A stretch of DNA of 64,000 bases from JAWQFO01 sp033436665 (GTDB taxonomy: Bacteria > Pseudomonadota > Alphaproteobacteria > Rhodobacterales > Rhodobacteraceae), in NCBI RefSeq assembly GCF_033436665.1, contig NZ_JAWQFO010000001.1:372001-436000 (forward strand), read 5' to 3'. How positions within the stretch are numbered: the stretch's first letter is position 1; every line of letters starts with the position of its first letter. The notes under the pieces are model-generated. The model was not told where the DNA came from. It searched no databases and saw only the letters and a list, made by a program, of their open reading frames with translations. A program made the translations under genes and the position numbers. Positions 34,751 to 43,784 of the stretch are shown piece by piece.

Positions 34751-35620
34751 TCAGGCTTCGAGGTCGCGCAGAACCCGCGGCAGGATTTCCGGCAGGTCCT
34801 CGGCGATGAGACCCGGACCGAAGACGCGCGCGCACTCGACGTGAAGCCAGCTGGCGGTTTCGGCGGCGGACCGAACGTCCCGGCCGCGTGCCAGCAGGCC
34901 CGCGATGAACCCGGCCAGCACGTCGCCGGCCCCGGCGGTGGCAAGTCCGGGCGCGGCGCGGTCGTAGCTTGCGGCATGGATCGAGGCCGCCCCGTCCGGT
35001 AATGCGATCACCGTGTCAGGGCCTTTCAACAGCACCGGGCAGCCGACGTCGCGCGCCGCCTCGCGTGCCGCATCGAGGCGCGACATCGCCGGTCCCTTTG
35101 CCGGGGCGGCCGAAAGCCGCTCCGCGATGCCGGGAAACAGGCGCGTGAACTCGCCGTCATGCGGGGTCAGCAGGCAGTGAGCGTGCAGCGCCGCGCGCAG
35201 CGAAGGGGATCGCGACAGCAGTGTCAGCGCATCCGCGTCGAGCACGGTCGGACGCCGCGCGGCGAGGACCTCGGCCAGAAGCCCCTCCTGGATGCCCTCG
35301 AGCCCGAGACCCGGGCCAGCGCAGATTGCGGTGATACGCCGATCGTCGAGCAACGCGCGCAGCGCCGAGGCATCCTCGCAGCTACGTAGCATCACGGCAG
35401 TGACCTGTGCGGCAACCTCCTGCAAGGCGGCAGGCGGCACTGCCAGCGTCACGAGGCCGGCGCCGATGCGCAGGGCGCCGCGCGCCGCCAGTCGCGCCGC
35501 ACCGGTTCGTGCCGGCCCACCGCTCAGCACCAGCGGATGCCCGTGACTGAACTTGTGGCCCGCGGCCTTGCGCAGGGTGCCGATGTCGATGGTGTGCCGG
35601 GTGACGAGACGAACAGGCAT
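34751..35620 (-). CDS. nnrD: NAD(P)HX dehydratase (ADP/ATP-dependent)
   Basis: 289 residues with the ribokinase-like YjeF C-terminal fold. LLTPHDGEFTRLFPG, VLLKGPDTVIALPDG and the anion-hole motif TAGAGDVLAGFIAGLLA are the family signatures. It dehydrates hydrated NADH and NADPH back to the normal cofactor. Its ATG shares one base with the stop of the epimerase gene (TGATG). In most bacteria the two activities form a single polypeptide of about 500 residues, and here they are two genes. Confidence 0.88.
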   Translation of the reverse strand: MPVRLVTRHTIDIGTLRKAAGHKFSHGHPLVLSGGPARTGAARLAARGALRIGAGLVTLAVPPAALQEVAAQVTAVMLRSCEDASALRALLDDRRITAICAGPGLGLEGIQEGLLAEVLAARRPTVLDADALTLLSRSPSLRAALHAHCLLTPHDGEFTRLFPGIAERLSAAPAKGPAMSRLDAAREAARDVGCPVLLKGPDTVIALPDGAASIHAASYDRAAPGLATAGAGDVLAGFIAGLLARGRDVRSAAETASWLHVECARVFGPGLIAEDLPEILPRVLRDLEA

Positions 35621-36279
35621 CAGCGCGTCCCACTGTCCGGCAGGCCGATGTCACAGACGGCCAGTGTGCCGCAATGGGCCGGCCCTTCGGACAGATAGTG
35701 CCCGAGTTTGGCGCGATGAAACGTCACTGTCAGGTCCGCCGTGACTGCGCTGCCCTCAGCCCCGCCGATTACCCGTCCGCTGTCTGCGCAAAGCCCGGAC
35801 GGGATGTCGAGGGAAAGGACACGCGGAGCGTTTAAGAAGATGCGGTCCAACGGCAGCGTCACGGGACGGCTCAGCCCGGTGCCGAACAGAGCATCGACGG
35901 CCAGGTCCGCGCCCGCGGCCAGCGTCTCGTCGGACGCGGCAGCAAGATCGCCGACCGTTCCCGAATTGACCCAGATGTCGTGGTTTCGCGCCGCATCGGC
36001 GGGCAGCGCATCCGGATGGCCCAGCAGCCAGAGAGAGATCGACAAGCCGCGAAGCGCCAGCAGCCGCGCCACGACGAAACCGTCCCCGCCGTTGTTTCCC
36101 GGCCCGCAGAAGATGGCGGCATGTCCGCCTGCCGCCAGCGCCGGCCAGTGCTGCAACGCCGTCGCCACGGCGCCTGCCCCGGCGCGCTCCATGAGCTCGA
36201 GCCCGGTCACGGCCCCGGACCCGATCGCCCGGTCCTCGGCATTGCGCATCTCGGCGGCGCTCAGCAGGTGCACGTTCAT
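35620..36279 (-). CDS. nnrE: NAD(P)HX epimerase
   Basis: 219 residues, the YjeF N-terminal domain. LLSAAEMRNAEDRAIGSG, ELMERAGAGAV, the nucleotide-binding FCGPGNNGGDGFVVAR and LSLDIPSGLCADSG are all present. It converts the R epimer of hydrated NAD(P)H to the S form used by the dehydratase. The start at ATG 36279 has AAGGGGA immediately upstream. The gene diverges from glnB across 293 nt and is translationally coupled to nnrD. Confidence 0.88.
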   Translation of the reverse strand: MNVHLLSAAEMRNAEDRAIGSGAVTGLELMERAGAGAVATALQHWPALAAGGHAAIFCGPGNNGGDGFVVARLLALRGLSISLWLLGHPDALPADAARNHDIWVNSGTVGDLAAASDETLAAGADLAVDALFGTGLSRPVTLPLDRIFLNAPRVLSLDIPSGLCADSGRVIGGAEGSAVTADLTVTFHRAKLGHYLSEGPAHCGTLAVCDIGLPDSGTR

Positions 36280-36430
36280 TCCCCTTCGACGGTCACCCTG
36301 CCGCAACCCCGAGGTGAGGTCGAGAGGCGGTTCGCACGGGCTGCGCGGGTCAGAGGTCGGCCGGGGCGGACACGCCCGACCGAGCGCCTTCGCCTGACAT
36401 CGCGCAGAGTCGGAGCGCACGATTCAAAAA

Positions 36431-36470
36431 CGCCCAAACATTAGTCGCTTCGCCCGAAAATTGGTCGCGG
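36431..36470. promoter_or_regulatory. Tandem 20-bp repeats between nnrE and glnB
   Basis: CGCCCAAACATTAGTCGCTT (36431-36450) is followed directly by CGCCCGAAAATTGGTCGCGG (36451-36470), matching at 15 of 20 positions. The two-turn period places both copies on one face of the helix. The site lies about 100 nt upstream of glnB and 150 nt upstream of nnrE, so a regulator could act on either. No known NtrC or sigma-54 consensus is seen here. Confidence 0.35.
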
Positions 36471-36572
36471 ACGTGTCAAATCGCTTGCGCCGTCGAGATG
36501 CGACCGTGAGGCCGCATGGACCCTGCAGGGACGAGATGATCTGTCGGGCGAGAACGCGGTAGGAGGAATCCG

Positions 36573-36911
36573 ATGAAGAAGATCGAAGCTGTCATCAAGC
36601 CGTTCAAGCTTGATGAGGTCAAGGAAGCCTTGCAGGACGTCGGCGTGCAGGGGCTTTCGGTGATCGAGGTTAAGGGCTTCGGTCGCCAGAAGGGACATAC
36701 AGAGCTCTATCGTGGTGCCGAATACGTCGTCGACTTTTTGCCGAAGGTGAAGATCGAGATCGTCCTCGACGACGACATGGTCGACAGCGCCATCGATGCC
36801 ATCATCGGCGCGGCCAAGACCGAGAAAATCGGCGACGGCAAGATCTTCGTATCGACCGTCGAACAGGCCATCCGCATCCGCACCGGCGAGACCGGTTCGG
36901 ACGCGCTCTGA
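36573..36911 (+). CDS. glnB: Nitrogen regulatory protein P-II
   Basis: 112 residues, full length. It starts KKIEAVIKPFKLDEVKEAL. The T-loop TELYRGAEYVVDFLPK carries the uridylylation site Tyr51, GDGKIFVSTVEQAIRIRTGE is the C-terminal signature, and KTEKIGDGK binds ATP and 2-oxoglutarate. AGGAGG precedes the ATG by 6 nt. It lies 34 nt upstream of glnA. The glnB-glnA pairing suggests GlnB, which reports nitrogen status to NtrBC and GlnE, rather than GlnK, which pairs with amtB. Confidence 0.95.
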   Translation: MKKIEAVIKPFKLDEVKEALQDVGVQGLSVIEVKGFGRQKGHTELYRGAEYVVDFLPKVKIEIVLDDDMVDSAIDAIIGAAKTEKIGDGKIFVSTVEQAIRIRTGETGSDAL

Positions 36912-36945
36912 CACATCATTCCAAAACGAAAAGGGACCAGCGAGA

Positions 36946-38349
36946 ATGAGCAAAGAGCTTCTTAAGATGATGAAGGACGAGGAGGTCGCCTATGTCGACA
37001 TCCGCTTCACCGACCCGCGCGGCAAGCTGCAGCACGTCACGGTAATGGCGGACCTCGTCGACGAGGATTTCCTCGAGGAAGGCTTCATGTTCGACGGCTC
37101 CTCCATCGCCGGCTGGAAGTCGATCGAAGCCTCAGACATGAAGCTGATGCCGGACCCGGACAGCGCCTACATCGACCCGTTCTACGCCGAGAAGACCGTC
37201 TGTCTGCACTGCTCGGTGGTCGAGCCCGACACCGGCGAGGCCTACGAGCGCGACCCGCGCGGCACGGCCGAGAAGGCCGAGGAATACCTCAAGTCGACCG
37301 GCATCGGCGACACCGCCTACATGGGGCCCGAGGCCGAGTTCTTCCTGTTCGATAACGTGCGGTATTCCAATACAATCAACAAGGTATCCTACGAAGTTGA
37401 TGCATCGGACGCGTCCTGGAACACCGACACCGACTACGAGATGGGCAACATGGGCCACCGCCCGGGCATCAAGGGCGGCTACTTCCCGGTCAACCCCACC
37501 GACGAAAGCCAAGACCTGCGCTCGGAAATGCTGTCAACGATGAAGCGCATCGGAATGAAGGTCGACAAGCATCACCACGAAGTGGCCTCGTGCCAGCACG
37601 AGCTTGGTCTGATCTTCAACACGCTGACCAAGCAGGCCGACGAACTTCAGAAGTACAAGTACGTCATCCACAACGTGGCCCACGCCTACGGCAAGTCGGC
37701 GACCTTCATGCCCAAGCCGATCTACGGCGACAACGGCACCGGCATGCACGTCAACATGTCGATCTGGAAGGACGGCAAGCCGCTCTTTGCCGGCGACAAG
37801 TATGCAGACCTGAGCCAGGAGGCGCTCTACTACATCGGCGGGCTGCTCAAGCATGCCAAGGCGCTCAACGCCTTCACCAACCCGTCGACCAACTCCTACA
37901 AGCGTCTCATCCCGGGTTTCGAAGCTCCCGTGCTGCGCGCCTACTCGGCCCGCAACCGCTCGGGCTGCGTCCGGATTCCGTGGACCGAAAGCCCCAAGGC
38001 CAAGCGCGTCGAGGCCCGTTTCCCGGACCCGTCCGCGAACCCCTATCTCGCCTTCGCGGCGCTGATGATGGCCGGGCTCGACGGTATCCAGAACAAGATC
38101 GATCCCGGCGAGGCGATGGACAAGAACCTCTACGATCTGCCGGCCGAAGAACTGGCCGACATCCCCACGGTCTGCGGCAGCCTGCGCGAGGCCATCGAAG
38201 AGCTCCAGAAGGACATGGACTTCCTGCTCAAGGGCGATGTCTTTACCCGCGATCAGATCGAAGGGTACATTGAGCTCAAGATGGAAGAGATCGAGAAGTA
38301 CGAGCATACGCCGCACCCGGTCGAGTTCGGCATGTACTACAGCTGCTAA
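36946..38349 (+). CDS. glnA: Glutamine synthetase type I
   Basis: 467 residues, typical of GSI-beta. The substrate and metal motifs FMFDGSSIAGW, MGPEAEFFLFD, HEVASCQHELGL and NGTGMHVNMSIWKDG are intact. RIPWTESPKAKRVEARFPD binds ATP. Tyr in DKNLYDLPAEE is the adenylylation site, so the enzyme can be switched off by GlnE. It makes glutamine from glutamate, ammonia and ATP. The start at ATG 36946 follows AAGGGACC. A longer open frame begins inside glnB and is not used. Confidence 0.97.
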   Translation: MSKELLKMMKDEEVAYVDIRFTDPRGKLQHVTVMADLVDEDFLEEGFMFDGSSIAGWKSIEASDMKLMPDPDSAYIDPFYAEKTVCLHCSVVEPDTGEAYERDPRGTAEKAEEYLKSTGIGDTAYMGPEAEFFLFDNVRYSNTINKVSYEVDASDASWNTDTDYEMGNMGHRPGIKGGYFPVNPTDESQDLRSEMLSTMKRIGMKVDKHHHEVASCQHELGLIFNTLTKQADELQKYKYVIHNVAHAYGKSATFMPKPIYGDNGTGMHVNMSIWKDGKPLFAGDKYADLSQEALYYIGGLLKHAKALNAFTNPSTNSYKRLIPGFEAPVLRAYSARNRSGCVRIPWTESPKAKRVEARFPDPSANPYLAFAALMMAGLDGIQNKIDPGEAMDKNLYDLPAEELADIPTVCGSLREAIEELQKDMDFLLKGDVFTRDQIEGYIELKMEEIEKYEHTPHPVEFGMYYSC

Positions 38350-38375
38350 ACGCAGCACCTTCCGTCTGAAAACTC

Positions 38376-38406
38376 AAAGCGCCCCCCAAAATCGGGGGCG
38401 CTTTTT
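38376..38406 (+). terminator. Terminator of glnB-glnA
   Basis: An 11-bp stem, AAAGCGCCCCC/GGGGGCGCTTT, with a 7-nt loop is followed by Ts, 27 nt after the glnA stop. It is a strong intrinsic terminator. Confidence 0.9.
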
Positions 38407-38539
38407 CCGTTTTGGCAACATTTCGCTCAGCACACGTGGATTCGCGTCGCTTAAGTGGAAGAATACTCCCGCCGTAGTAGAATTTAGACAGTGACAGCCG
38501 ACGGTTTGTCGGACCCGTGTGTTTCGGGGGGTATCGGGT

Positions 38540-39631
38540 ATGGTGAAGGTGACGCAGGACTCCGGCAAGACAGTGAAAGAACGGCAGACTCGCGAGGCGA
38601 TCGTGGAGGACCTGCTAAACGAGACCAACTGGGAGCAGCGGCTCGAGGATGCCCGAGCGCGCCGTGAACGGTGTCTGGCCGACCGCGGGCCTGACCCTCA
38701 GACCGCTCGCAAGGCTACGACGGACTCGCCGCCGGCCCCGCCTTTGTCACCTTCGCGCCCCTCTCTGCTGCGAAGATTGACCCGCGACGTGATGACCGTC
38801 GTGGTCTGCAGCCTTTTTCTGGGCTTCGGCTTCGCACTCGGCCTGGGTGCGACCAGCGCCATCGGGATGCTCAGCGAAGAAGATGCGTCGGCCGGATCGG
38901 ACGCGGACGCTGGTCTGTCGCTGTCTGAGGCAGCGCCGCGCGTCAGCGGCGGCGGCCAGACGCCCAGGAGTGCCGCATTGCCTCGACAGGACGCACCGGC
39001 CGTCATCGCGGATGCGCCGGTCGAACCGGACGTCGCGGAGGTGTCACGGAATGCCACCTCCGACTTGACAGCTATCGATATCGTCATTGCGCGTCCGCCT
39101 CCGCGGGCGGCTGACAACGACACCGCAACCGGAGCGGCGCAGGAAGATACCGGCGAACCCTCGGCTGCACCTGATGGCCAGGACGATGCGGACCCCGTGC
39201 TGTCGGCGGACTATGAAGCCGCGGGCGGCGATGTCGATGCCGTCGCCCTGCATCTCTATGCTCCGCGCAGCGTGCCAAAGGCGCGCATGATGGCGAACGT
39301 CGAGACCCTCGAACGGACCGGTTTCCCGGTTGCCAGCCCGCAGCGCGTCAACGTGCGGATCTCCGAACCGCACCTGCGCTTCTACGATTCGCGCGATGCC
39401 GGGCTTGCCCGGTCTATCGGCGCGGAGATGGGGATAGAAACCCGCGACTTCAGTGCCAGCGGCAATGGACGTCAGGGCCTGATCGAGGTCTGGCTCGACG
39501 GCAAGAACCAGCCGCGTCGCAATCGCGCCGTGAAGTCGCGCAACACGGTCGGCTCGGCGCGGGCAGAATTCATGACCGACCTGCGCGACCTGCGCCGGCA
39601 TCTCGCGGAAAATCTCGGCCGCGCGCCCTAG
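38540..39631 (+). CDS. Membrane-anchored protein with a periplasmic C-terminal domain
   Basis: 363 residues. Residues 1-80 are cytoplasmic and charged. One helix lies at about 84-107 (VMTVVVCSLFLGFGFALG), followed by an acidic Ala/Pro/Asp-rich linker of about 130 residues. The final domain, from about 240, has VRISEPHLRFYDSRDAGLAR and LIEVWLDGK, resembling the LytR C-terminal type of small beta-alpha fold. The layout suggests an envelope protein anchored in the inner membrane that reaches toward the wall. GGGGGG lies upstream of ATG 38540, and a GTG at 38519 is less likely. No function is known. Confidence 0.7.
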   Translation: MVKVTQDSGKTVKERQTREAIVEDLLNETNWEQRLEDARARRERCLADRGPDPQTARKATTDSPPAPPLSPSRPSLLRRLTRDVMTVVVCSLFLGFGFALGLGATSAIGMLSEEDASAGSDADAGLSLSEAAPRVSGGGQTPRSAALPRQDAPAVIADAPVEPDVAEVSRNATSDLTAIDIVIARPPPRAADNDTATGAAQEDTGEPSAAPDGQDDADPVLSADYEAAGGDVDAVALHLYAPRSVPKARMMANVETLERTGFPVASPQRVNVRISEPHLRFYDSRDAGLARSIGAEMGIETRDFSASGNGRQGLIEVWLDGKNQPRRNRAVKSRNTVGSARAEFMTDLRDLRRHLAENLGRAP

Positions 39632-39777
39632 GTCAGACTGTTCGCCATTCGGTCGTCAGCGCTCACGCGCGGCGCGAAATACCGCAACTTTGACATATTT
39701 CGGACGCATCGACTCCGCCTTTGCGCGCCAAATTCGCGGCAAGGCGGTAAACCGCGTGGACAATCGGGGTCGATACG

Positions 39778-40590
39778 ATGAACCAGAACGGCGCATTTCT
39801 CGAAGCGGGACTTCTGATCGGAGCAACGGACCGGATCGACCTGGGGCTCGCGGCAGACCTCGTGGACAAGTATCTCTCGCGCTTCGGACACCCTACCGTC
39901 GAGCGCATGTCGGTGTCGCGCACCGAAAAGGAAATCATCACCCGGGACTTCGCCTTGCTGCTTTACGTGAAGCTGCCGGAACTGCGCGAGGAAACCGACG
40001 AGGACGGTCAGCTTGTCGAGATTGAACCCGACGCGCCCGAGGTTGTCGTAGTCATGGATGTCTTCGCCGCGGACGATAGCGAGGATGCTGAGCTCATCGA
40101 CCCGGAGCCGCTGATGGCCGGGATCGTCGACGGGCTCGCGCGCCACGTCTCCGCGCACACCGTGCGCTGGCTCGATCCGGCCACTCTTCTGCCCACCGAT
40201 GTCTTCTGCGCGGCGCTGGGGACTGATGCGGACAGCCAAGCAGAAGATGCGTTCGACTGGGCGGCGATGGGCGACGAGACGCTCGCATCGGTGGCGCGCA
40301 CGCTCGATCCCACGGCGATGCCGAGCGCCGAGGCGCCGCCGATCCTGCTGCTCGACAAGCCGATCCGCGACGAGGCGGACCTTGCCTTGGGCCGCCCGCA
40401 CCCCCGCGACCCGGCGGACGCCCATTTCGCCGCCGTACCCGCATTCATGGCCAAGGCCCGCTGGGCACGGGTCCGCTTTCCGCTGGCCCACGGCGCGGGA
40501 CTGGCCGCAACGGCACTGGGGTTCTTCGCTCTGGTGAATGCACCGCGCATGGCCAGCGCGCTTGACGCGGCCACCGGTATCCTGCCCTGA
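39778..40590 (+). CDS. Uncharacterised protein with a C-terminal membrane segment
   Basis: 270 residues, acidic and soluble-looking until a single hydrophobic stretch near residues 238-258 (GAGLAATALGFFALVNAP). The N-terminal half, LIGATDRIDLGLAADLVDKYL and VVVMDVFAADDSEDAEL, has a mixed alpha/beta pattern. I recognise no family. The ribosome site is weak. It sits alone between the envelope-type gene and the lytic transglycosylase gene, and all three read rightward, so a cell-envelope role is possible by context only. Confidence 0.65.
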   Translation: MNQNGAFLEAGLLIGATDRIDLGLAADLVDKYLSRFGHPTVERMSVSRTEKEIITRDFALLLYVKLPELREETDEDGQLVEIEPDAPEVVVVMDVFAADDSEDAELIDPEPLMAGIVDGLARHVSAHTVRWLDPATLLPTDVFCAALGTDADSQAEDAFDWAAMGDETLASVARTLDPTAMPSAEAPPILLLDKPIRDEADLALGRPHPRDPADAHFAAVPAFMAKARWARVRFPLAHGAGLAATALGFFALVNAPRMASALDAATGILP

Positions 40591-40731
40591 GACCGCGGCG
40601 CGCAATGACAATCGCGTCAGGACGGTAAAAAGGCAGGACCTCGAACCGGCAAGCTGTTCACAAACCTGCCAGTTTGCGCCACGATAGCGGGAAGGCACAG
40701 CACGTCCACAGTCAGCGCAAGGGGCTTTCAC

Positions 40732-41535
40732 ATGCGATCGACCATTCGAAACGTCCTCGTCGCGGCCGGTTTCGCGGCCATGACCGGGCCGGCCCTCGCG
40801 GCGAGTTGCGGCAATACCTCCAGCGGTTTCGAAGGCTGGAAATCGGCTTTCGCAGCCGAAGCGCAGCGCGCAGGTGTCGGTCAGCGCGGATTGCAGGCGC
40901 TGGCCTCGGCACGCTACAGCCAGACTACGATCAACGCGGACCGCAATCAGAAGTCCTTCCGCTACTCGCTGCAGAAGTTCATGCAGGTGCGCGGCTCGGC
41001 CACGATCGTCGCACAGGGACGCAAGCGCAAGGCGAACAACGCGCGCTTGTTCCAGGTGCTCGAGCAGCAATACGGCGTGCCCTCGGGCGTGCTGATCGCG
41101 ATCTGGGGTATGGAGACCGCCTTCGGTGGTTTCATGGGTGACACGCCGGTCGTTTCGGCGATCACTACGCTGGCCTACGATTGCCGGCGCTCGGACTTCT
41201 TCAAGCCCCATGCCCTAGGTGCGCTGACGCTGGTCGACCGCGGCGCGATCACCGGCGACACCCGCGGCGCCAAGCACGGCGAGCTCGGGCACACCCAGTT
41301 CCTGCCTGGCAACGCGCTGCGCTACGGGGTCGACGCCACCGGCGACGGGCGCGTGGATTTCTACAATTCGGTCGACGCGCTGGCCTCGACGGCGAATTTC
41401 CTGCGGTCGAAAGGCTGGCGTCCGGGACAGGGCTACCAGGAAGGTCAGCCCAACTTCGCGGTCATCAAGCAATGGAACGCGGCCACGGTCTACCAGCAGG
41501 CCATTGCGATCATGGCGGCCCAGATCGACGGCTAG
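40732..41535 (+). CDS. MltB-type lytic murein transglycosylase
   Basis: 267 residues, short for the family. A signal peptide (VLVAAGFAAMTGPALA) is followed by an SLT_2-type domain. The catalytic Glu lies in AIWGMETAFGGFMG, and GELGHTQFLPGNALRYG and the Ca-loop-like DATGDGRVDFYNSVDALAS are family motifs. It cleaves the MurNAc-GlcNAc bond of peptidoglycan in the periplasm, forming 1,6-anhydro ends. There is no C-terminal peptidoglycan-binding domain. Its TAG stop lies in a CTAG shared with the convergent gene's stop. Confidence 0.88.
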   Translation: MRSTIRNVLVAAGFAAMTGPALAASCGNTSSGFEGWKSAFAAEAQRAGVGQRGLQALASARYSQTTINADRNQKSFRYSLQKFMQVRGSATIVAQGRKRKANNARLFQVLEQQYGVPSGVLIAIWGMETAFGGFMGDTPVVSAITTLAYDCRRSDFFKPHALGALTLVDRGAITGDTRGAKHGELGHTQFLPGNALRYGVDATGDGRVDFYNSVDALASTANFLRSKGWRPGQGYQEGQPNFAVIKQWNAATVYQQAIAIMAAQIDG

Positions 41536-42236
41536 GTCGTGCGCACGACGTAGCTGTGGATGGTGAAGACCACGGGCTGGGTGCGCGGCATACGCAGGAT
41601 CGACTGGCGTTCCGAGCGGATATAGTTGCCCTGCCCCGTGGTCTTGCGCTCGGGCTGGTGCAGGTCCGGATCGACGTAGGCGAGCCGGTTGAAGCGCCAG
41701 AGCGGACGACCCGGCTGCACCCCGTCGAACAGGCGCTGAACGCGGCGCGCGATGCCTGCGTCGTATTCCGGAACCGGATCGTGGATCGCGGTCAGGGGGC
41801 GTCCGGCCTTCTCCGACAGTCGCCAGCTTGCCGGAAAGCACAGGCACGCACCGGTCAAAACGTGTTCGGCGCCGCGCTTTTCGAGCAGGCAGATATCCTC
41901 CTGCAACGTCCGACCTAGCACTTCGAGAGGCGGCAGATCGCGCGACACGCGCGCGCCGTCGGGACAGGTGATCGTACCGTCATCGATCCTGAACTCGCGT
42001 GCAGTCAAAAGCTTCAGTGCTTCGTCAAGGATTTCATCAGCGGCATTGCCGGCGTCCGCATCCTGCCAGAGCACATCCGTGCGGCGGGTGTCGAGCAGCT
42101 GGCGCCGGTAGGCCATCTGCGCGGTATAAGCATCGTCGACGCGCAGCCAGCCGTCCGGCGCCAGCGGAGCGACTCCGGGCAGCGGCCGCGGGCCGTCAAG
42201 ATCGTCCGGAAGTGCGTCATGCAGGATCTCGGTCAT
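41532..42236 (-). CDS. Heme-dependent oxidative N-demethylase-like protein (DUF3445)
   Basis: 234 residues. LEVLGRTLQEDICLLEK, GACLCFPASWRLSEKAGRP and IHDPVPEYD are typical of the DUF3445 (HDOD) family, whose characterised members are heme proteins that demethylate dimethylamine. It is shorter than the family's usual 300 or so residues, mainly at the N-terminus, though the conserved core is present. The partner reductase subunits found with dimethylamine monooxygenases are not encoded here, so its substrate may differ. It diverges from dddP across 127 nt and shares its stop tetranucleotide with mltB. Confidence 0.78.
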   Translation of the reverse strand: MTEILHDALPDDLDGPRPLPGVAPLAPDGWLRVDDAYTAQMAYRRQLLDTRRTDVLWQDADAGNAADEILDEALKLLTAREFRIDDGTITCPDGARVSRDLPPLEVLGRTLQEDICLLEKRGAEHVLTGACLCFPASWRLSEKAGRPLTAIHDPVPEYDAGIARRVQRLFDGVQPGRPLWRFNRLAYVDPDLHQPERKTTGQGNYIRSERQSILRMPRTQPVVFTIHSYVVRTT

Positions 42237-42363
42237 GCCCCGCCTCTAGACCGGCTGCCCGGCAATGTCATGGGCCAAAAACGACGCCGGCGGGCGTCGG
42301 TTTCACGCGGGCCGCCCTGGCGGGACGCATCGCAGACTTGGCGTCAGTACCGGGAGCCGCGCG

Positions 42364-43704
42364 ATGAACCTTCACTACCGCGATCACCGCAAGATCGATC
42401 CGCTGGGTGGCGACACTTTGCGCGACGGATCGCCCAACGACATGGACCGGATCGAGATCGGCCCGACCCAGCTGGCCCTTGCCGAATGGCGCGCCGCCGG
42501 GCTCGACCTGCCCGACCTGCCGGCGATGCGCGCCTACCGCCATGCCCGGCTCACCCGCGCGATCCAGGATCGCGGCTATGCCGGACTATTGATGTTCGAC
42601 CCGCTCAACATCCGCTATGCCACCGACAGCACCAACATGCAGATCTGGAACACCCACAACCCGTTCCGGGCGGTTCTGCTCTGCGCCGACGGCTACATGG
42701 TGATCTGGGATTACAAGAACGGCATGTTCCTGTCGCGGTTCAACCCGTTGGTGCGCGAACAGCGCACCGGGGCGGATCTGTTCTACTTCGACCGCGGCGA
42801 CAAGACGGATGTCGCCGCCGATGTCTTCGCCAACGAAGTGCGCGTCCTGCTTGCGGAACACGCGGGAAAAAACAAGCGCCTCGCCGTGGACAAGGTGATG
42901 CTGCACGGGCTGCGCGCGCTTGAGGCGCAGGGCTTTGACGTGCGCGACGGCGAGGAAGTGACCGAAAAGGCGCGCGCGGTGAAGGGCCCCGACGAGATCC
43001 GCGCCATGCGCTGCGCGGTCCATGCCTGCGAAGCCTCCGTGCGCGCGATGGAGGATTTCGCGCGGGCCCACATCGGCGACGGCACAACCTGCGAGGACGA
43101 CGTCTGGGCGGTGCTGCATGCCGAGAACATCCGCCGCGGCGGCGAGTGGCTCGAAACCCGGCTGCTGACCTCAGGCCCGCGCACCAACCCGTGGTTTCAG
43201 GAATGCGGGCCGCGGGTCTGCCGGCGCAACGAGATCCTCGCCTTCGACACGGATCTCGTCGGCTGCTACGGTATCTGCGTCGACATCTCGCGCACCTGGT
43301 GGATCGGCGAGGCCAAGCCGCGCCCCGACATGATCTACGCCATGCTGCATGGGATCGAGCACATCCGGACCAACATGGAGATGCTGTACCCCGGCGTGGC
43401 GATTCCCGAGCTTTCGGCCAACACTCACGTGCTCGACCCGCAGTTCCAGAAGCAGAAATACGGCTGCCTGATGCACGGCGTGGGGCTTTGCGACGAGTGG
43501 CCGCTCGTGGCCTATCCCGACCGCGCCGTGGCGGGCGCCTACGACTATGCGCTCGAACCCGGCATGGTGCTTTGCGTCGAGGTGCTGGTCTCGCCCGAGG
43601 GTGGCGATTTCTCCATCAAGCTCGAGGATCAGGTGCTGATCACCGAGACGGGCTACGAGAACCTGATCACCTACCCGTTCGATCCCGCGCTTTGCGGCGT
43701 CTGA
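42364..43704 (+). CDS. dddP: DMSP lyase DddP
   Basis: 446 residues, an M24 peptidase-fold enzyme that has lost peptidase activity and cleaves dimethylsulfoniopropionate to dimethyl sulfide and acrylate. The N-terminus (HYRDHRKIDP...DRIEIGPTQLAL) matches my memory of roseobacter DddP. All six metal ligands fall at the positions reported for DddP: Asp295, Asp297, Asp307, His371, Glu406 and Glu421. The catalytic Asp377 (HGVGLCDEWP) is also present. GGGAG lies 8 nt before ATG 42364. No dddA, acuI, dmdA or DMSP transporter gene is in view, so downstream acrylate and DMSP uptake genes must be elsewhere. Confidence 0.95.
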   Translation: MNLHYRDHRKIDPLGGDTLRDGSPNDMDRIEIGPTQLALAEWRAAGLDLPDLPAMRAYRHARLTRAIQDRGYAGLLMFDPLNIRYATDSTNMQIWNTHNPFRAVLLCADGYMVIWDYKNGMFLSRFNPLVREQRTGADLFYFDRGDKTDVAADVFANEVRVLLAEHAGKNKRLAVDKVMLHGLRALEAQGFDVRDGEEVTEKARAVKGPDEIRAMRCAVHACEASVRAMEDFARAHIGDGTTCEDDVWAVLHAENIRRGGEWLETRLLTSGPRTNPWFQECGPRVCRRNEILAFDTDLVGCYGICVDISRTWWIGEAKPRPDMIYAMLHGIEHIRTNMEMLYPGVAIPELSANTHVLDPQFQKQKYGCLMHGVGLCDEWPLVAYPDRAVAGAYDYALEPGMVLCVEVLVSPEGGDFSIKLEDQVLITETGYENLITYPFDPALCGV

Positions 43705-43784
43705 AACGGCAGTCACGTCCCCGGCATCGCGGCTTGTGTCCGGCGGGGCCCGGCGGCACTCTCTGAGCGAGAGGGAGACCTGCC

